DNA of 64,000 nucleotides from Scylla paramamosain (taxonomy: Eukaryota; Arthropoda; Malacostraca; Decapoda; Portunidae): assembly GCF_035594125.1 (NCBI RefSeq), contig NC_087198.1:7011082-7075081 (forward strand). The letters run 5' to 3'. The translations under genes and the position numbers were made by a program. Of the stretch, positions 1 to 11,450 are shown piece by piece (within the stretch, counting starts at the first letter, position 1; each line of letters begins with the position of its first letter). The notes under the pieces were generated by a model that searched no databases, was not told the origin of the DNA, and was given only the letters and a program-made list of their open reading frames with translations.

Positions 1-123
1 CTCTCGCTTTCTTTTCTACACTAGCAGCGTGACGCCCTCCACGCCCCTGCAACCCACGCCAACCACTTCACAAACTTTAGAAAAACTGACTCAGAACACA
101 ACTGCACTCGTCTGCAGAGAGAG

Positions 124-204
<81 letters not shown>

Positions 205-466
205 ATGTAGGGAAAAGAACCGTATGGGAAGGGATGAGGGAGGAATGGGGGTGAAAGTAGATGAGATGGTTGAGGGTGAGTGAATATCAGAGGGACAGGA
301 GTGAGGAAGGAGAGGAAGAGTGAATGATGGAAGCATAAGAATAAAAGGATGAATGAGGGATGAGAGAGAGACTTGAGGAAACAATGGGAGTGAGTCAGGA
401 TGAATGGTTGAGAGAGGGAGGGAAGCAGTACGTGAAGGATGAGGCGGAGAGGATAGCCGGCTAAAT

Positions 467-541
<75 letters not shown>

Positions 542-845
542 CGATGAATTGAGGGCAGGGAAAGAACGGGGGAGCGAAGGGTCAGCCAGAGATGTGCGCT
601 TGGGATAGTGAAGGTGGTGGTAACAGGCAGCCCTCACAGCCCCTGCCACCACCACCACCACCAACCACCACCTTTCATCACCAATTGTTACCTTCAAGCT
701 GCCATCGCATACGTCCTGCCTTCATTCCTTATTACGTTACAGGTATGACACCTGAATACTACTAATGGCGCCACCACCACCACCACCACACCTGTCCATA
801 AAACCAATATTTCCCTTTCATGTATTTTGTCTACGTAATGAAACG
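1..845. repeat. Microsatellite-rich region, no gene seen
   Basis: The stretch holds two long (GA)n tracts, at about 115-198 and 469-536, and short CCA-rich runs near 649-672 and 769-788. Between them the sequence is purine-rich and without a coding signal. Open frames here are translations of the dinucleotide repeats and were not annotated. Confidence 0.9.
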
Positions 846-865
846 GCGGAGGGAAGCATCACGTA

Positions 866-1112
866 GACAGACAGACACAGATTGCTCTCTCCACCAGTCC
901 TCCATCAACTGACTGACTGACTGACTGACTGACTGTGTGACTGAAAGACGGACAGACAGACACAGATTGCTCTCTCCACCAGTCCTCCATCAACTGACTG
1001 ACTGACTGACTGACTGTGTGATTGAAGGATGGACAGACAGACACATTGCTCTCTCCACCATTCCTCCATCAACCGACTGACTGACTGACTGAAAGACGGA
1101 CAGACAGACAGG
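866..1112. repeat. Minisatellite, about 80-85 bp unit, three copies
   Basis: The phrase ATTGCTCTCTCCACCA recurs at 881, 966 and 1045, followed each time by a CCTCCATCAAC segment and a run of CTGA tetranucleotides. The periods are 85 and 79 bp. Most length change lies in the CTGA run, so a tetranucleotide microsatellite is nested in a longer repeat. All copies are in the same orientation. The last copy differs by scattered substitutions. Confidence 0.85.
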
Positions 1113-1223
1113 TGGTGTACTCATATTTATCTGCTTAGCTTCTCAACTTACTTAACTGCAGCCTCAGTCATATAACTTTCATCATCAGAGTCAGGAAAGT
1201 TAAAATATTGGTTCATTTGCTGT

Positions 1224-1277
<54 letters not shown>

Positions 1278-1655
1278 CACACACTAACGTCACATCACAC
1301 AGGTCATTGTATAGATGAAATTGTTTATACACATATCCTAATAGAATTAGTTTTCTATTGTAAGTTTACATAAATAGTCCAATAATAGTATACAAAACCA
1401 CAGATTACTACCTTTCATTACGTGTGGAGCTTCAATCTCAAATAAAAACCATTATACATTGACTCAAATAAGGCAACACTCACCTGGGACACGAGGAGCA
1501 GGGGAGGACAGGCAGGGAAAAGCGGGGAGAGGGTGGTGGGCAGGCTAGGAAGGGAGCGGGGAGGAAGGGAAGGGGAGAGAAGGCCTGAAACAGGGAGGTG
1601 AAACAAGCGAACGAGTGACTGCAATTTGCTGATTATAGGAGTACACACACACACA

Positions 1656-1707
<52 letters not shown>

Positions 1708-2300
1708 CCTGATAATCGTATCACCGCCACCACCACCACTTCCACTCCGTCCGATAAACACCTTTTTACACCACCACCACCACCGCTTAGCCCGCTCCGA
1801 CTACGATCACCGCCACCTATCACCTCCACCTCCACCACCACCACCATCGCAATCCTCAACCACACCCAACAACCACAACACCGTTGCGTCCGCTGCACCC
1901 ACCACTGTCACACAACCACCACCATCCCCAACAACCACAACCACCTTTAACATAAGCCAGTCACGTTCACCATCACTAGCAACACCCTCTACAACCATTG
2001 CAACCATACCAAACACCACCACAACCACCACCTCAACCCAGTCACGTCCGCCATAGCCACCTCCACCTCCCCCTTCCACCATCCTACTCTCCACATCTCT
2101 CTTCCACTATCCACTCCTCCCTATCCACCACCAGGCCATACTCACATCCACCTCTCCCTCCACACCGCTGTCCACCACAGCATGGCCACCAGGGACAGAC
2201 GCAACACTGCTTCACCGCCGTAACACAACCGGGGACTCGTCACGTCAGCGGGCGCAGGGCGAATGGCTGAGGAGACGGCGAGGAGAGAGTATCACGTGAC
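1113..2300. repeat. Simple-sequence region: (TC)n and degenerate CAC-rich DNA
   Basis: (TC)n tracts lie at about 1228-1274 and 1661-1704, the second preceded by a short (AC)n. From about 1718 to 2075 the sequence is a long degenerate CAC/ACC trinucleotide stretch. No splice-bounded coding exon was recognised. Confidence 0.8.
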
Positions 2301-3036
2301 TTGAATACTTGGCGCTGATTGGTGAAGGCTGTGCTGAGGTAATTGTCACTAAGAACGGAGCCACTCTCGCAATACTACTTGTAATGATACAAAATAATAG
2401 AATCACGGTTATTATTACCAGTAGAAGACACTTACCAATACACTGTGAGGCAAGAAGTAACGACAAATGAAGGATACGTGAGCTTTACGAAGAATACGAA
2501 AGAAAACGGAAAAATAGAACGCTCTGATTGGCAGACGTGAAGCAGACCACCACCACAGCTCTCGTATTTATTGAGGCTTATATAGACTTGAAATAGCGAC
2601 TTGAGACTAATGAAATAACGTAATACATGTAGTGCGGGTGTTTTCATCAATGACAGACAGACTAATGCTACGAGATAAAAAAAAAAAGATACATTACAGT
2701 CACTGGGGGAATGTAGCAAGGCAGTCTTAGGTATCATGAATGCACTTATTTTTTCATGAAGCAAGGTTATGTGTCTGTATTCTGAAAGGCTTTGCTCTCT
2801 CACCAGACTATTTTCAAAGGCCACAGAAATAATTACCCGGGTTTTCAAGACTGGTTCTCCTGTTGATGCTGTAGAGACCTTACCAGTCTGTCACTAGAAC
2901 CATAGAAACACTCTTAATACTCGTGTAATTTCAACTACAGCCTCTTGAAAGTAGTCAGGGTGCGGGCAGAAATGTTTCATGGCACTTTTGTTAGAAATAC
3001 AGGCAGGGAATCTGCTTCATTAAGTAGGGAGCCGTC

Positions 3037-3077
<41 letters not shown>

Positions 3078-3290
3078 TTATCTTTACGTGTTCACTGTCT
3101 ATCTATTCACTTCTACTAACAGTTTCCGAGCTCCAAGCAATCACCAGCTATTACTAAAAAGAATAAAGTAAATAAAGAACTGTAGGGGAGGAGTCACTGT
3201 ACACAAATGAGCGCCTATAAAGTAGCAGATGATGAAAAGAAAAATGATCCGACAGTGAAAGGATTAAGCATTTAGGAGGCGCAGGTGCGA
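2301..3290. other. Spacer with one (CA)n tract, nothing recognised
   Basis: Mixed-composition sequence with a (CA)n tract at about 3041-3075. Neither strand shows a recognisable protein domain, a tRNA-like fold or an obvious transposon end. Confidence 0.6.
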
Positions 3291-3299
3291 GGCGTTTAC

Positions 3300-3420
3300 T
3301 ATATATAACACCTCGACTTTCCCATGACTCGGTAACAAAGAGGAGCAGTCAGGCGGGTGGGCTGAAGGCGGCCACAGCCACAGCTGACCACCTCGCCGCA
3401 GCCTCCGCCTCATTCCAGGT
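3300..3420 (+). promoter_or_regulatory. Candidate promoter and non-coding first exon
   Basis: A TATATATAA element at 3300-3308 precedes a GC-rich segment with an initiator-like TCAGG at 3349. The segment ends CATTCCAG followed by GTTAGA, a plausible 5' splice site at about 3420. The TATA to initiator spacing, roughly 50 bp, is longer than the usual 30. No downstream exon could be assigned, so this may equally be chance or part of the dispersed repeat that follows. Confidence 0.22.
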
Positions 3421-3454
3421 TAGACGAGTGTTGTCTGTCGCACTGTGTATCTTT

Positions 3455-3780
3455 TCGTGGTGGTGTCACGGGCGGCGGCGCAACAAGGGGATGATTCCCC
3501 GGCAGGTATTGGCCGCTATCGAGTTTTCACGGAGCTACAACAAAACGATAGCCAGAGCCGTGAGCTTTTCGATTTTTGCAGCCTGAAGTGAACTTGTGGC
3601 GGGATGGGAAACGTTTCACTCTAATGCACCTTTATTTTATACAAGTTTTTTTTTTTTTTTTTTTTTCCACATGCATGTTTATTCTACTGACTTGTCACAC
3701 GCATGTTTACAATACTAACCGTCACTCTTGTTACACGCTAAACTCTCCACTGAGCCGCTGCGTGGAGTGAAGACACCAAC
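3455..3780. repeat. Diverged dispersed repeat, copy 1
   Basis: This segment resembles 6965-7235 in the same orientation. Shared landmarks in order are a GGGCGGCGGC block, GGCAG followed by TATTGGC, CAGCCTGAAGTGAAC, a GATG-GAAAC-TT-CACTCT stretch, and a final TGGAGTGAAGA. Copy 1 carries an extra T-run near 3647-3666 and CATGTTTA repeats that copy 2 lacks. No coding capacity was recognised. It could be a dispersed repeat family or an old local duplication. Confidence 0.6.
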
Positions 3781-4589
3781 ACTGGCCAGCAGCACTCTCA
3801 TCACTCCTTTGGCTGCAGCCCTAATAGCAATCCTGGCCTGACCTGGCGTTCCTAGGTGTGTGTACGTGTGTTAATTAACACCTATTTTTGACATATTACA
3901 CTAACTAATCATAATTAACAATACATATTATATAATCTAGGTTAAAATCATAATTATATCGAATATAATTACAACCGATTCATGATTTCTGAGGTGGTCC
4001 ATCGATTCCCAGAAACAGCCTCGCGACCATGGGCTTGGGAGCTAATCATCTCTGTGGCCTTTGAAAATGATGGTGGTGAAAGAGAAGAGGGTTTATGAAT
4101 ATGGTTCTTGAAGGATGTACCGTGCTTCATTTCCCGAGGCAGGAAAGGCTGACGGGGAGCACAGGAGTGAGGGGAGAGAGGGAAAGTTCCATTGTCTGTG
4201 GGTTTATCCTGCGAGGTCTAATTTCAGCTCCTCTCAGGATCATCTTATCACTGGTGGTATTTGTGGGTGGACGCACGCAGCCTTCACATGGCCACGATAG
4301 GTAAGGCTGGCTGGCGACTGCACGGCTGCTTACAAAATTCCATGCGAGTAAATGATTCCCCACGAATATCTCACCCATGCAAAAAAATAAAGAAAGAAAT
4401 GAATGAACGAATAATTAAGTAGAATAAAATACAAATATAAAAGAAAAGTAGAGCGAAATCATTTTTGGACGACATCTTAAACGCGGAGTCTTAGTGGTGA
4501 AATTTAGCCTGGTATGACGTAGGTATGAATGAATGTATGTCTGAATCCTGTACTCTTAAATTAAAGGCTTCGTCATCTCATCAGGACTC
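3781..4589. other. Spacer, nothing recognised
   Basis: AT-rich and mixed sequence without a microsatellite of note, a conserved domain or a clear transposon end. Short frames around 4095-4380 on both strands have no recognisable motif. Confidence 0.5.
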
Positions 4590-4593
4590 TTAA

Positions 4594-4795
4594 CCCTTCC
4601 ACTGCGACACGAAGCAATTACCACCACCAAAAGTAGTGCCTGAAATCTTTATAAGCATCTACAAGAAGGGGATTAAAAAGAATAGATTTTGCAATTTGTA
4701 CACAGTTTAAAGATTGCAGATGGCTGCAGAACAAGTAGAAATGTCTCAGAGTGATTAGTAATTGAGGAAAGGTGTACCAGATAGCAGTTAAAGGG
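4594..4795. mobile_element. piggyBac-like MITE with TTAA target duplication
   Basis: The 202-bp segment is flanked on both sides by TTAA (4590-4593 and 4796-4799). Its ends are inverted: the left begins CCCTTCCACTGC, and the reverse complement of the right begins CCCTTTAACTGC. TTAA target sites with CCC-starting inverted ends are the hallmark of the piggyBac superfamily. No coding sequence is present, so it would depend on a transposase elsewhere. The inverted match is short (12 positions with two differences), so a chance TTAA pair is not fully excluded. Confidence 0.6.
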
Positions 4796-4799
4796 TTAA

Positions 4800-5013
4800 A
4801 GGCTTCGATCTCTCACTAAGATGGCTAGTTAGGCTCGTGTACGTATTTTCTCACTCCTTGATAAAACTATCACCAGAATGATGACAATACCATTTTAAAC
4901 TCCAATAACTTCACTAGAGACTGTCAAAATAAGCAGAAATAAAACATCACAACGATTATCAATGCGAATCTAGTATGTCTGTGCAGTAAACCTGACTATC
5001 TTTAGCCTCCGCC

Positions 5014-5110
<97 letters not shown>

Positions 5111-5431
5111 TTCATAATTGGTTGACTTTATATATATATTAAGGACGTGGAGTAATTATATAATGCAAGGGAATGATCTCTAACAATTTCCAGAGGATGG
5201 TTGATAAGAATGCACCTGTGCTTCTGAAAGTATTGGTTTTCATATTAATATAGAACATTATTAGTATTTTTTTCATTGAGATGTACTTTACTATAACATT
5301 GATTTCTTTTACCATTGTTAATATATTTTGTAATTATTGTGTGTGTCAATTGTTTCTTATAAGATGTATATGCCTCCGGATGAAAAAAAGTCAATATTAT
5401 CGTCATTACTTTTGTTTTCATCATCTTACTC
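4800..5431. repeat. Spacer with long (GA)n tract
   Basis: An uninterrupted (GA)n tract of about 93 bp lies at 5015-5107. It is followed by a short TATA run and AT-rich sequence. No gene seen. Confidence 0.8.
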
Positions 5432-5452
5432 TTATTATTATTATTATTATTA

Positions 5453-5518
<66 letters not shown>

Positions 5519-5703
5519 CATTATTATTATTATAATTATTTTTATTATCATGTTTACGAGACTGTTCGTTTACAGCAGGGCCTAAGAGTGTGTGATGCGG
5601 CCTGGTATATAGTCAGATAAATTAAATATAGCCAGACTATTACTATTATTATTATCATTGCTACTACTACTACTACTACTAGTAGTAGTACTACTACTAC
5701 TAC
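5432..5703. repeat. Trinucleotide microsatellites (ATT)n and (ACT)n
   Basis: A (TTA)n tract with few interruptions spans about 5432-5550. From about 5637 the sequence is (ATT)n changing to (ACT)n. A central AGTAGTAGT makes a short inverted repeat with the flanking ACT units (5661-5703). Leucine- or isoleucine-only frames here are artefacts. Confidence 0.9.
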
Positions 5704-6964
<1,261 letters not shown>

Positions 6965-7235
6965 TGCGTCCTGAGGCGTGGTGGCGTGAAGGGCGGCGGC
7001 GGCACTAGGTAATTTCACGGCAGATATTGGCTGTTATCCAGTTTGCACTGAGCGTCCCTGGCTGGTGGTTTGTTTTCGATGTAACTGTTTGCCTTTGCTA
7101 GTGTTTCAGCCTGAAGTGAACCAGTGATGTGATGAAAACCTTCCACTCTTTAACTAACGCTGCTTTCATTCTTCTATACTTTCTTTATACGTCTTTATTT
7201 TATCAACTTTCAGAACTCTCTCCATGGAGTGAAGA
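6965..7235. repeat. Diverged dispersed repeat, copy 2
   Basis: Direct-orientation partner of 3455-3780, sharing the same ordered landmarks, including CAGCCTGAAGTGAAC and the terminal GGAGTGAAGA. The 3' tail of the neighbouring LINE begins immediately at its right edge, so the LINE probably inserted at or into this copy. No matching continuation was found on the far side of the LINE. Confidence 0.55.
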
Positions 7236-7495
7236 TATAGATAGATAGATAGATAGATTTATTGACTACACAATCATATTACAGCAAACAAAACTAAAAC
7301 AAAAACTAAAAAAAAAAAATATCCACAGCAGTAGTCCATTAATAATAGTAGTCCACAATATTCTAAATCATTAAATAAATATTCTTGCAATGCAGCAAAA
7401 GAACTCCCAAAATACAAAATAAAATTTTTTTTTCTCTACCCAAAAATAGACATTACCAGATATCATACAAATTATTCGCATTCATTTACATTTCC

Positions 7496-10400
7496 TTATT
7501 TATATACTTTAAGTACATCGAAAATTACATTACACATCTCGCTAGTTGTACATTTTGTAAATACATCTTCCATTGTTTCGTATCTATAGTTATTCCTTAG
7601 ATGTTGGGTGAGAGTACAGTTCTCCAGTACGTGTCTCTCCGTCTGTATCTCACCACAACTGCACAGCCGCTCCTCCAGCGGTAAGCGGCCACGTCCTCGC
7701 CTATTCCATCGCCCTGTTTCTATAGCTAGAGTGTGGCCAGATAATCGAAACCTTGTAAAATCCAGTCTATGAAACTCATTTAAGATTTGCCTCTTAGTGT
7801 AAATCTCGTGTGTGGATAATGTGGGATTTATGTCTTTATACACTATACATCTTGATGTACCTGAATCTCTGATGCAACACTTCGCTTTCTCCAATAACAC
7901 AGACATGTCAGGTACTTCCCCTCTTATCATTTCTTTCACGCACTTGCCCATATTCGTATTCTCGTTTATTACTTTTCTCATTGCAAAAGATAGTGGATCA
8001 TCATTCATACTGGACCTCTCATCCCACATTTTCTTTAAAAACTTATGTTGTCTATATTTCACAAGGTCAGGAAGCGATGGATAACCCGACTCGACATAAC
8101 ACACCACGTTAGGAGTAGTTTTTCTCACCCCTAACAGTTGTTTCAGTGCCCAGTTATAAAGCTTAACTACAGGTTTAACGTCAGCATCAATCCAGGACTC
8201 ACAACCATACACTAGTGACGACAGGAGGGCAGCGTCAAACACACGTCGCTTTACTATAAAGGGGATATCATTATTCTTCTTTAAAAACGATATAAACTTT
8301 AACACATGACATAATTTGTTCTTTGCATGTACCTTGACGGCAGAAGACACAGAACCGTCACACGTAAATGGTGAACCCAAATACATATAACTATCACAGT
8401 GTTCCACTTTCATACTCGTACCACCTACACTAAACGGCTCCTTGTCTCCTAGCCCAGCATTGATGACAAAAAATTTCGTCTTTGCACTGTTTATCCTCAT
8501 ACCATACTCTTTACAATATTCCTGTAATATCCTTAGCTTAATGTACATATTCTCCCTACTCGTTGATAATAATACTGTATCATCCATGAACATTAAAATT
8601 TTTAACCATTCTATAAATACTTCTGGTCTACACTTTCCTTTAACAGATCTGATTAACATATTGACAAACATTACAAACAAAAAGCAAGAGGTAGGGGATC
8701 CTTGTCTGACTCCCTGTGAGGCGCTCAATACTGCGGCACCGATAACACTTTCCGTGGTGCGATACATGGCCACCATAGCGGCCAGCATCACGGCCCCGCA
8801 CCCCAAACCCTTCATCACAGTAAACAGAGTTTTCCTTGGAACGATGTCATACGCTTTCGAGAAATCTATAAATACCACAAACAACTTAATCTTCTTTAAC
8901 CTGGCTGTGTTGGTAAGCAGCCTGAGCGTTACTATATGCTCTATACATCCACGCTTCTTCTGCGCCCCTGCTTGTTCCCTGTCTGGTTTGAACCACTGAT
9001 TCAGGCGTTCACAAAGTACCATCTCATACAGTTTAGCTATAGAGTTAATGACGCTTATTCCACGATAGTTATCAGTGTTAGTCTTGTCACCTTTCTTAAA
9101 TATTACAAATACTTTTGCTCTAATCCATGCATAAGGGAACATAGCAGATGAAAAAATACAACTAAATAATGTGGCAATAGTAACAAGCCACTGGGGTGAC
9201 ATAAGTGAAAAAACTCCAGGAGGGATACCATCAGGCCCACATGCCTTGTTAACCTTCATCCTTTTTATTTGATTTTGTACTTCTAGGGGAGAGATGGGTT
9301 CGTCAAGCACAGGAATATTAATATCTGTAGACAGATCTGATAAATAATTTTGAGTTTCTCGTGCAGGATTCAGTACTTTCTCAAAATGGTCCCTAAATTC
9401 TGCATCACTTGGTAGATTACTATCACTATGCGTAGATGTACTATAGTTACCCTTCCAATCAATTGCCTTCCATACCCTCGCATCGTCATCATCCTCCATC
9501 AGCCTCTCCCATCTCCCTAACTCCATTCTACTGACAGGCGACACTTCCTCATTCAGTACAACACTACTCTTGGCATATGTACGAGTATACAAAGTGTCCG
9601 AAAGGTTGTTAACATAAGAATTCACATCATCATCTTGTATACATGGCATTTGTTGTGCTATATGTCTCACAAAATTCTCCTTATCAATCTCACAGAATCT
9701 TACAGGTTTTCTTACCAACCTTGATCTTCCTGCCGTTCCTAACAGAGCTGCGTGTCCACCAAGTGTGGACGCCCGTACACTAAGGTTATCTAGGTCTACC
9801 CCTGTGACATTCACTGTGGCAGTTATTGGGGCGTGGTCAGATGGAAGGTCGATACGTTGCATCACTGAAAAATCATTAATAGAGTCTAACAACTGTGGTG
9901 ATACAATACATACATCTAACTCGGAAATCCATACATCACGCTTGCGGTACGTTTTGTCACTCACGAAATTATTCTTACATGTTTTCAGGTTGTTTAACAC
10001 CAAAAGCTTGTTATTCATACAAATAGAAGACAACACTTCTGCATTGTCATTAGCAACATTGACATCATCATTTATATGTGGGTATGAATATGGGTGACTC
10101 TCTTGCTCTTGTACATATGGTAAAATTTCCCTCACTCTTTTGCCAAATCTTGCGTTCATATCTCCCATCATGATGTAACCATTACACATGTACTTGGCCT
10201 TGATTTTTCCTTGAATAGCAGCAAAAGACTCATGACTATAATATTGGGAATCACTTGGTGGTACATAGATGAAACCAAACAAAACACCATACATGTTTCG
10301 AAACTGTAACCACACCTGATCATTAACACTGGTATCAACCTCGTAAACAAACGGGGCGATACAGTTTCTCACCAGCACCACTGTGCCTCCCCTGTTACTC

Positions 10401-10558
10401 GATTGTGTGGCCTTACTTCTAAAGGTTACATAACCGGGGAAATGCACATGCTCATTAGTTTTTACTTCATTTAGACCAATCACATCATAGTTGGCCAGCA
10501 TTTGTCTAACACTCATTTTCTCCATCTTAGTACGCACACTGTTTATATTCCAAGACAT
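7496..10558 (-). CDS. LINE ORF2: endonuclease, reverse transcriptase, CCHC
   Basis: Replication polyprotein of 1020 aa that nicks target DNA and reverse-transcribes the element RNA in place. The ATG at 10558 is chosen because the endonuclease begins at once (SWNINS, residues 2-7). The frame is open upstream, but only from a non-ATG codon at 10612. The apurinic-type endonuclease, about 1-250, shows N-terminal WNIN, catalytic Glu31 in LNEVKT, GDMNARFG at 132-139 and SDHAPI at 240-245. The reverse transcriptase, about 420-720, shows KACGPDGIPPG, FKKGDKTNTDNYRGISV near 487-503, FIDFSKAYD at 563-571, QGVRQGSP at 615-622 and the catalytic FMDD at 657-660 in place of the commoner YADD. A C-terminal CxC..H..C cluster (966-981) is the usual zinc-knuckle-like end. 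No internal stops. Length is normal for this class. Confidence 0.97.
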   Translation of the reverse strand: MSWNINSVRTKMEKMSVRQMLANYDVIGLNEVKTNEHVHFPGYVTFRSKATQSSNRGGTVVLVRNCIAPFVYEVDTSVNDQVWLQFRNMYGVLFGFIYVPPSDSQYYSHESFAAIQGKIKAKYMCNGYIMMGDMNARFGKRVREILPYVQEQESHPYSYPHINDDVNVANDNAEVLSSICMNNKLLVLNNLKTCKNNFVSDKTYRKRDVWISELDVCIVSPQLLDSINDFSVMQRIDLPSDHAPITATVNVTGVDLDNLSVRASTLGGHAALLGTAGRSRLVRKPVRFCEIDKENFVRHIAQQMPCIQDDDVNSYVNNLSDTLYTRTYAKSSVVLNEEVSPVSRMELGRWERLMEDDDDARVWKAIDWKGNYSTSTHSDSNLPSDAEFRDHFEKVLNPARETQNYLSDLSTDINIPVLDEPISPLEVQNQIKRMKVNKACGPDGIPPGVFSLMSPQWLVTIATLFSCIFSSAMFPYAWIRAKVFVIFKKGDKTNTDNYRGISVINSIAKLYEMVLCERLNQWFKPDREQAGAQKKRGCIEHIVTLRLLTNTARLKKIKLFVVFIDFSKAYDIVPRKTLFTVMKGLGCGAVMLAAMVAMYRTTESVIGAAVLSASQGVRQGSPTSCFLFVMFVNMLIRSVKGKCRPEVFIEWLKILMFMDDTVLLSTSRENMYIKLRILQEYCKEYGMRINSAKTKFFVINAGLGDKEPFSVGGTSMKVEHCDSYMYLGSPFTCDGSVSSAVKVHAKNKLCHVLKFISFLKKNNDIPFIVKRRVFDAALLSSLVYGCESWIDADVKPVVKLYNWALKQLLGVRKTTPNVVCYVESGYPSLPDLVKYRQHKFLKKMWDERSSMNDDPLSFAMRKVINENTNMGKCVKEMIRGEVPDMSVLLEKAKCCIRDSGTSRCIVYKDINPTLSTHEIYTKRQILNEFHRLDFTRFRLSGHTLAIETGRWNRRGRGRLPLEERLCSCGEIQTERHVLENCTLTQHLRNNYRYETMEDVFTKCTTSEMCNVIFDVLKVYK

Positions 10559-10590
10559 TATCTTTATCTGACTCACTTGCTGTGGATTAT

Positions 10591-11334
10591 CTAAAAAAAC
10601 AAAGGATTCCAACTATCAATTATCTCACCATCCTTGTACACTTTACGTTCTCTTGGATCAAGGCGGATAACGCACCCAACATTTTCTGGCTTCTCCTTCT
10701 CCTCTCTCTCAACGTCTCGCAACCTCTTCCACTCCCTCCTGACGCTAGGGTGAACATCCTTCTTAATATAGATGGATTTGACATTATCTCCTGCATTCTT
10801 CAGACGATTGCTGTTCTCCAAGACGCGACTCCTTACAGCCTTATCCGTCAGGGTCAGCAGTATAGGGCGAGACCTGCGGCTTTCTCCGTTGTTGGCTTCA
10901 CGTCCCAACCTCCGGTGCGTTCCTCGGACGTCCTCGACACCAATTTTGTTCCATAGAACTTCTAACTTGTCTTCGTCGTTTGTAGCGCCTTCTAGTGACT
11001 CATTCTGCTCTTTTACGCCAAGGATGACTATGTTGTTCTCTCTTTCCTTCTTGTCCACAGCTTCCAAAAACTGTTGCTGTGCGGCTATAATTCGTCCTTG
11101 CTTCTCAATTCTGGCCTCCATTTCAGTGAGTCTCTTGTTCACAACACTGTCAGGAGATGACAGCATAGCTTTCAGCTCATTTATTTCTTGCATTAATGAA
11201 GCAAACTGTCCGGTGATGGTATGGAGTTGTTCTTCTTCGTTGTATGACAAAATGCTGTCTATCAAGTCATCCTTATTTATTTGTTTAAGCTGATGTCTTT
11301 GTAATTTCCGTAATTCTGCTACTTGCCGGGCCAT
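10591..11334 (-). CDS. LINE ORF1: coiled-coil RNA-binding protein
   Basis: Protein of 247 aa encoded upstream of ORF2. Residues about 35-98 are heptad-like and charged (LMQEINELKAML, VVNKRLTEMEARIEKQG), consistent with a coiled coil for trimerisation. From residue 99 the NNIVILGV strand, HRRLGRE and RPILLTL fit the RRM-like core of L1-type ORF1 (Transposase_22-like) proteins. The tail with VHPSVRREWKRLRDVERE and a VYKDGEIIDSW turn matches the C-terminal domain. The role is binding element RNA and chaperoning it with ORF2 protein (family knowledge). The start is certain: ATG at 11334 lies in a perfect GCCACCATGG context. The stop at 10591 is preceded by a run of seven T. ORF2 is in the -1 frame, with its ATG 32 nt downstream. 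Confidence 0.9.
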   Translation of the reverse strand: MARQVAELRKLQRHQLKQINKDDLIDSILSYNEEEQLHTITGQFASLMQEINELKAMLSSPDSVVNKRLTEMEARIEKQGRIIAAQQQFLEAVDKKERENNIVILGVKEQNESLEGATNDEDKLEVLWNKIGVEDVRGTHRRLGREANNGESRRSRPILLTLTDKAVRSRVLENSNRLKNAGDNVKSIYIKKDVHPSVRREWKRLRDVEREEKEKPENVGCVIRLDPRERKVYKDGEIIDSWNPLFF

Positions 11335-11357
11335 GGTGGCGTTCAGCAGTTCGCCGC

Positions 11358-11407
11358 GTTTCTATGGCAACGGCGTCCTGACGTCACAACCCTTGTGCGC
11401 ATGCGCA
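11358..11407. promoter_or_regulatory. Internal promoter of the LINE: X-box, CRE, NRF1-type sites
   Basis: Three consensus-grade motifs lie within 50 bp upstream of ORF1. GTTTCTATGGCAAC (11358-11371) is the complement of an RFX X-box GTTGCCATAGAAAC. TGACGTCA (11379-11386) is a full CRE palindrome. TGCGCATGCGCA (11396-11407) is the NRF1 palindrome. Non-LTR elements carry promoters in their 5' leader, so these are probably its transcription control sites. The motifs are seen directly; binding is inferred. Confidence 0.6.
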
Positions 11408-11450
11408 AACAAAGGGAAGGGATTTGAGGGAGGGTTTTGCCAGGCTGCTT

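Larger units (their letters stand above)
7235..11450 (-). mobile_element. Full-length non-LTR retrotransposon (LINE), apparently intact
   Basis: Read on the minus strand the element runs from a GC-rich leader (about 11335-11450) through ORF1 and ORF2 to a short 3' untranslated region. It ends in a tetranucleotide tail, seen on the plus strand as (ATAG)n at 7235-7258. A microsatellite tail instead of poly(A) is known in CR1-, L2-, RTE- and I-related clades. Both ORFs are open throughout, with no stop or frameshift, which points to a young and possibly competent copy. The exact 5' end is uncertain: I found no clear target-site duplication, and 11450 is an estimate from where the GC-rich leader fades. 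The clade is not assigned; the L1-type ORF1 with an APE-type endonuclease fits CR1/L2/Daphne-like groups (inference). Confidence 0.93.

Noticed and set aside
866..1112. CRISPR-like regular array
   Set aside because: This is eukaryotic DNA. Units are contiguous minisatellite copies without unique spacers.
10559..10612. TTG at 10612 as the ORF2 start
   Set aside because: Non-ATG initiation is unlikely in an animal element. The ATG at 10558 begins exactly at the endonuclease fold.
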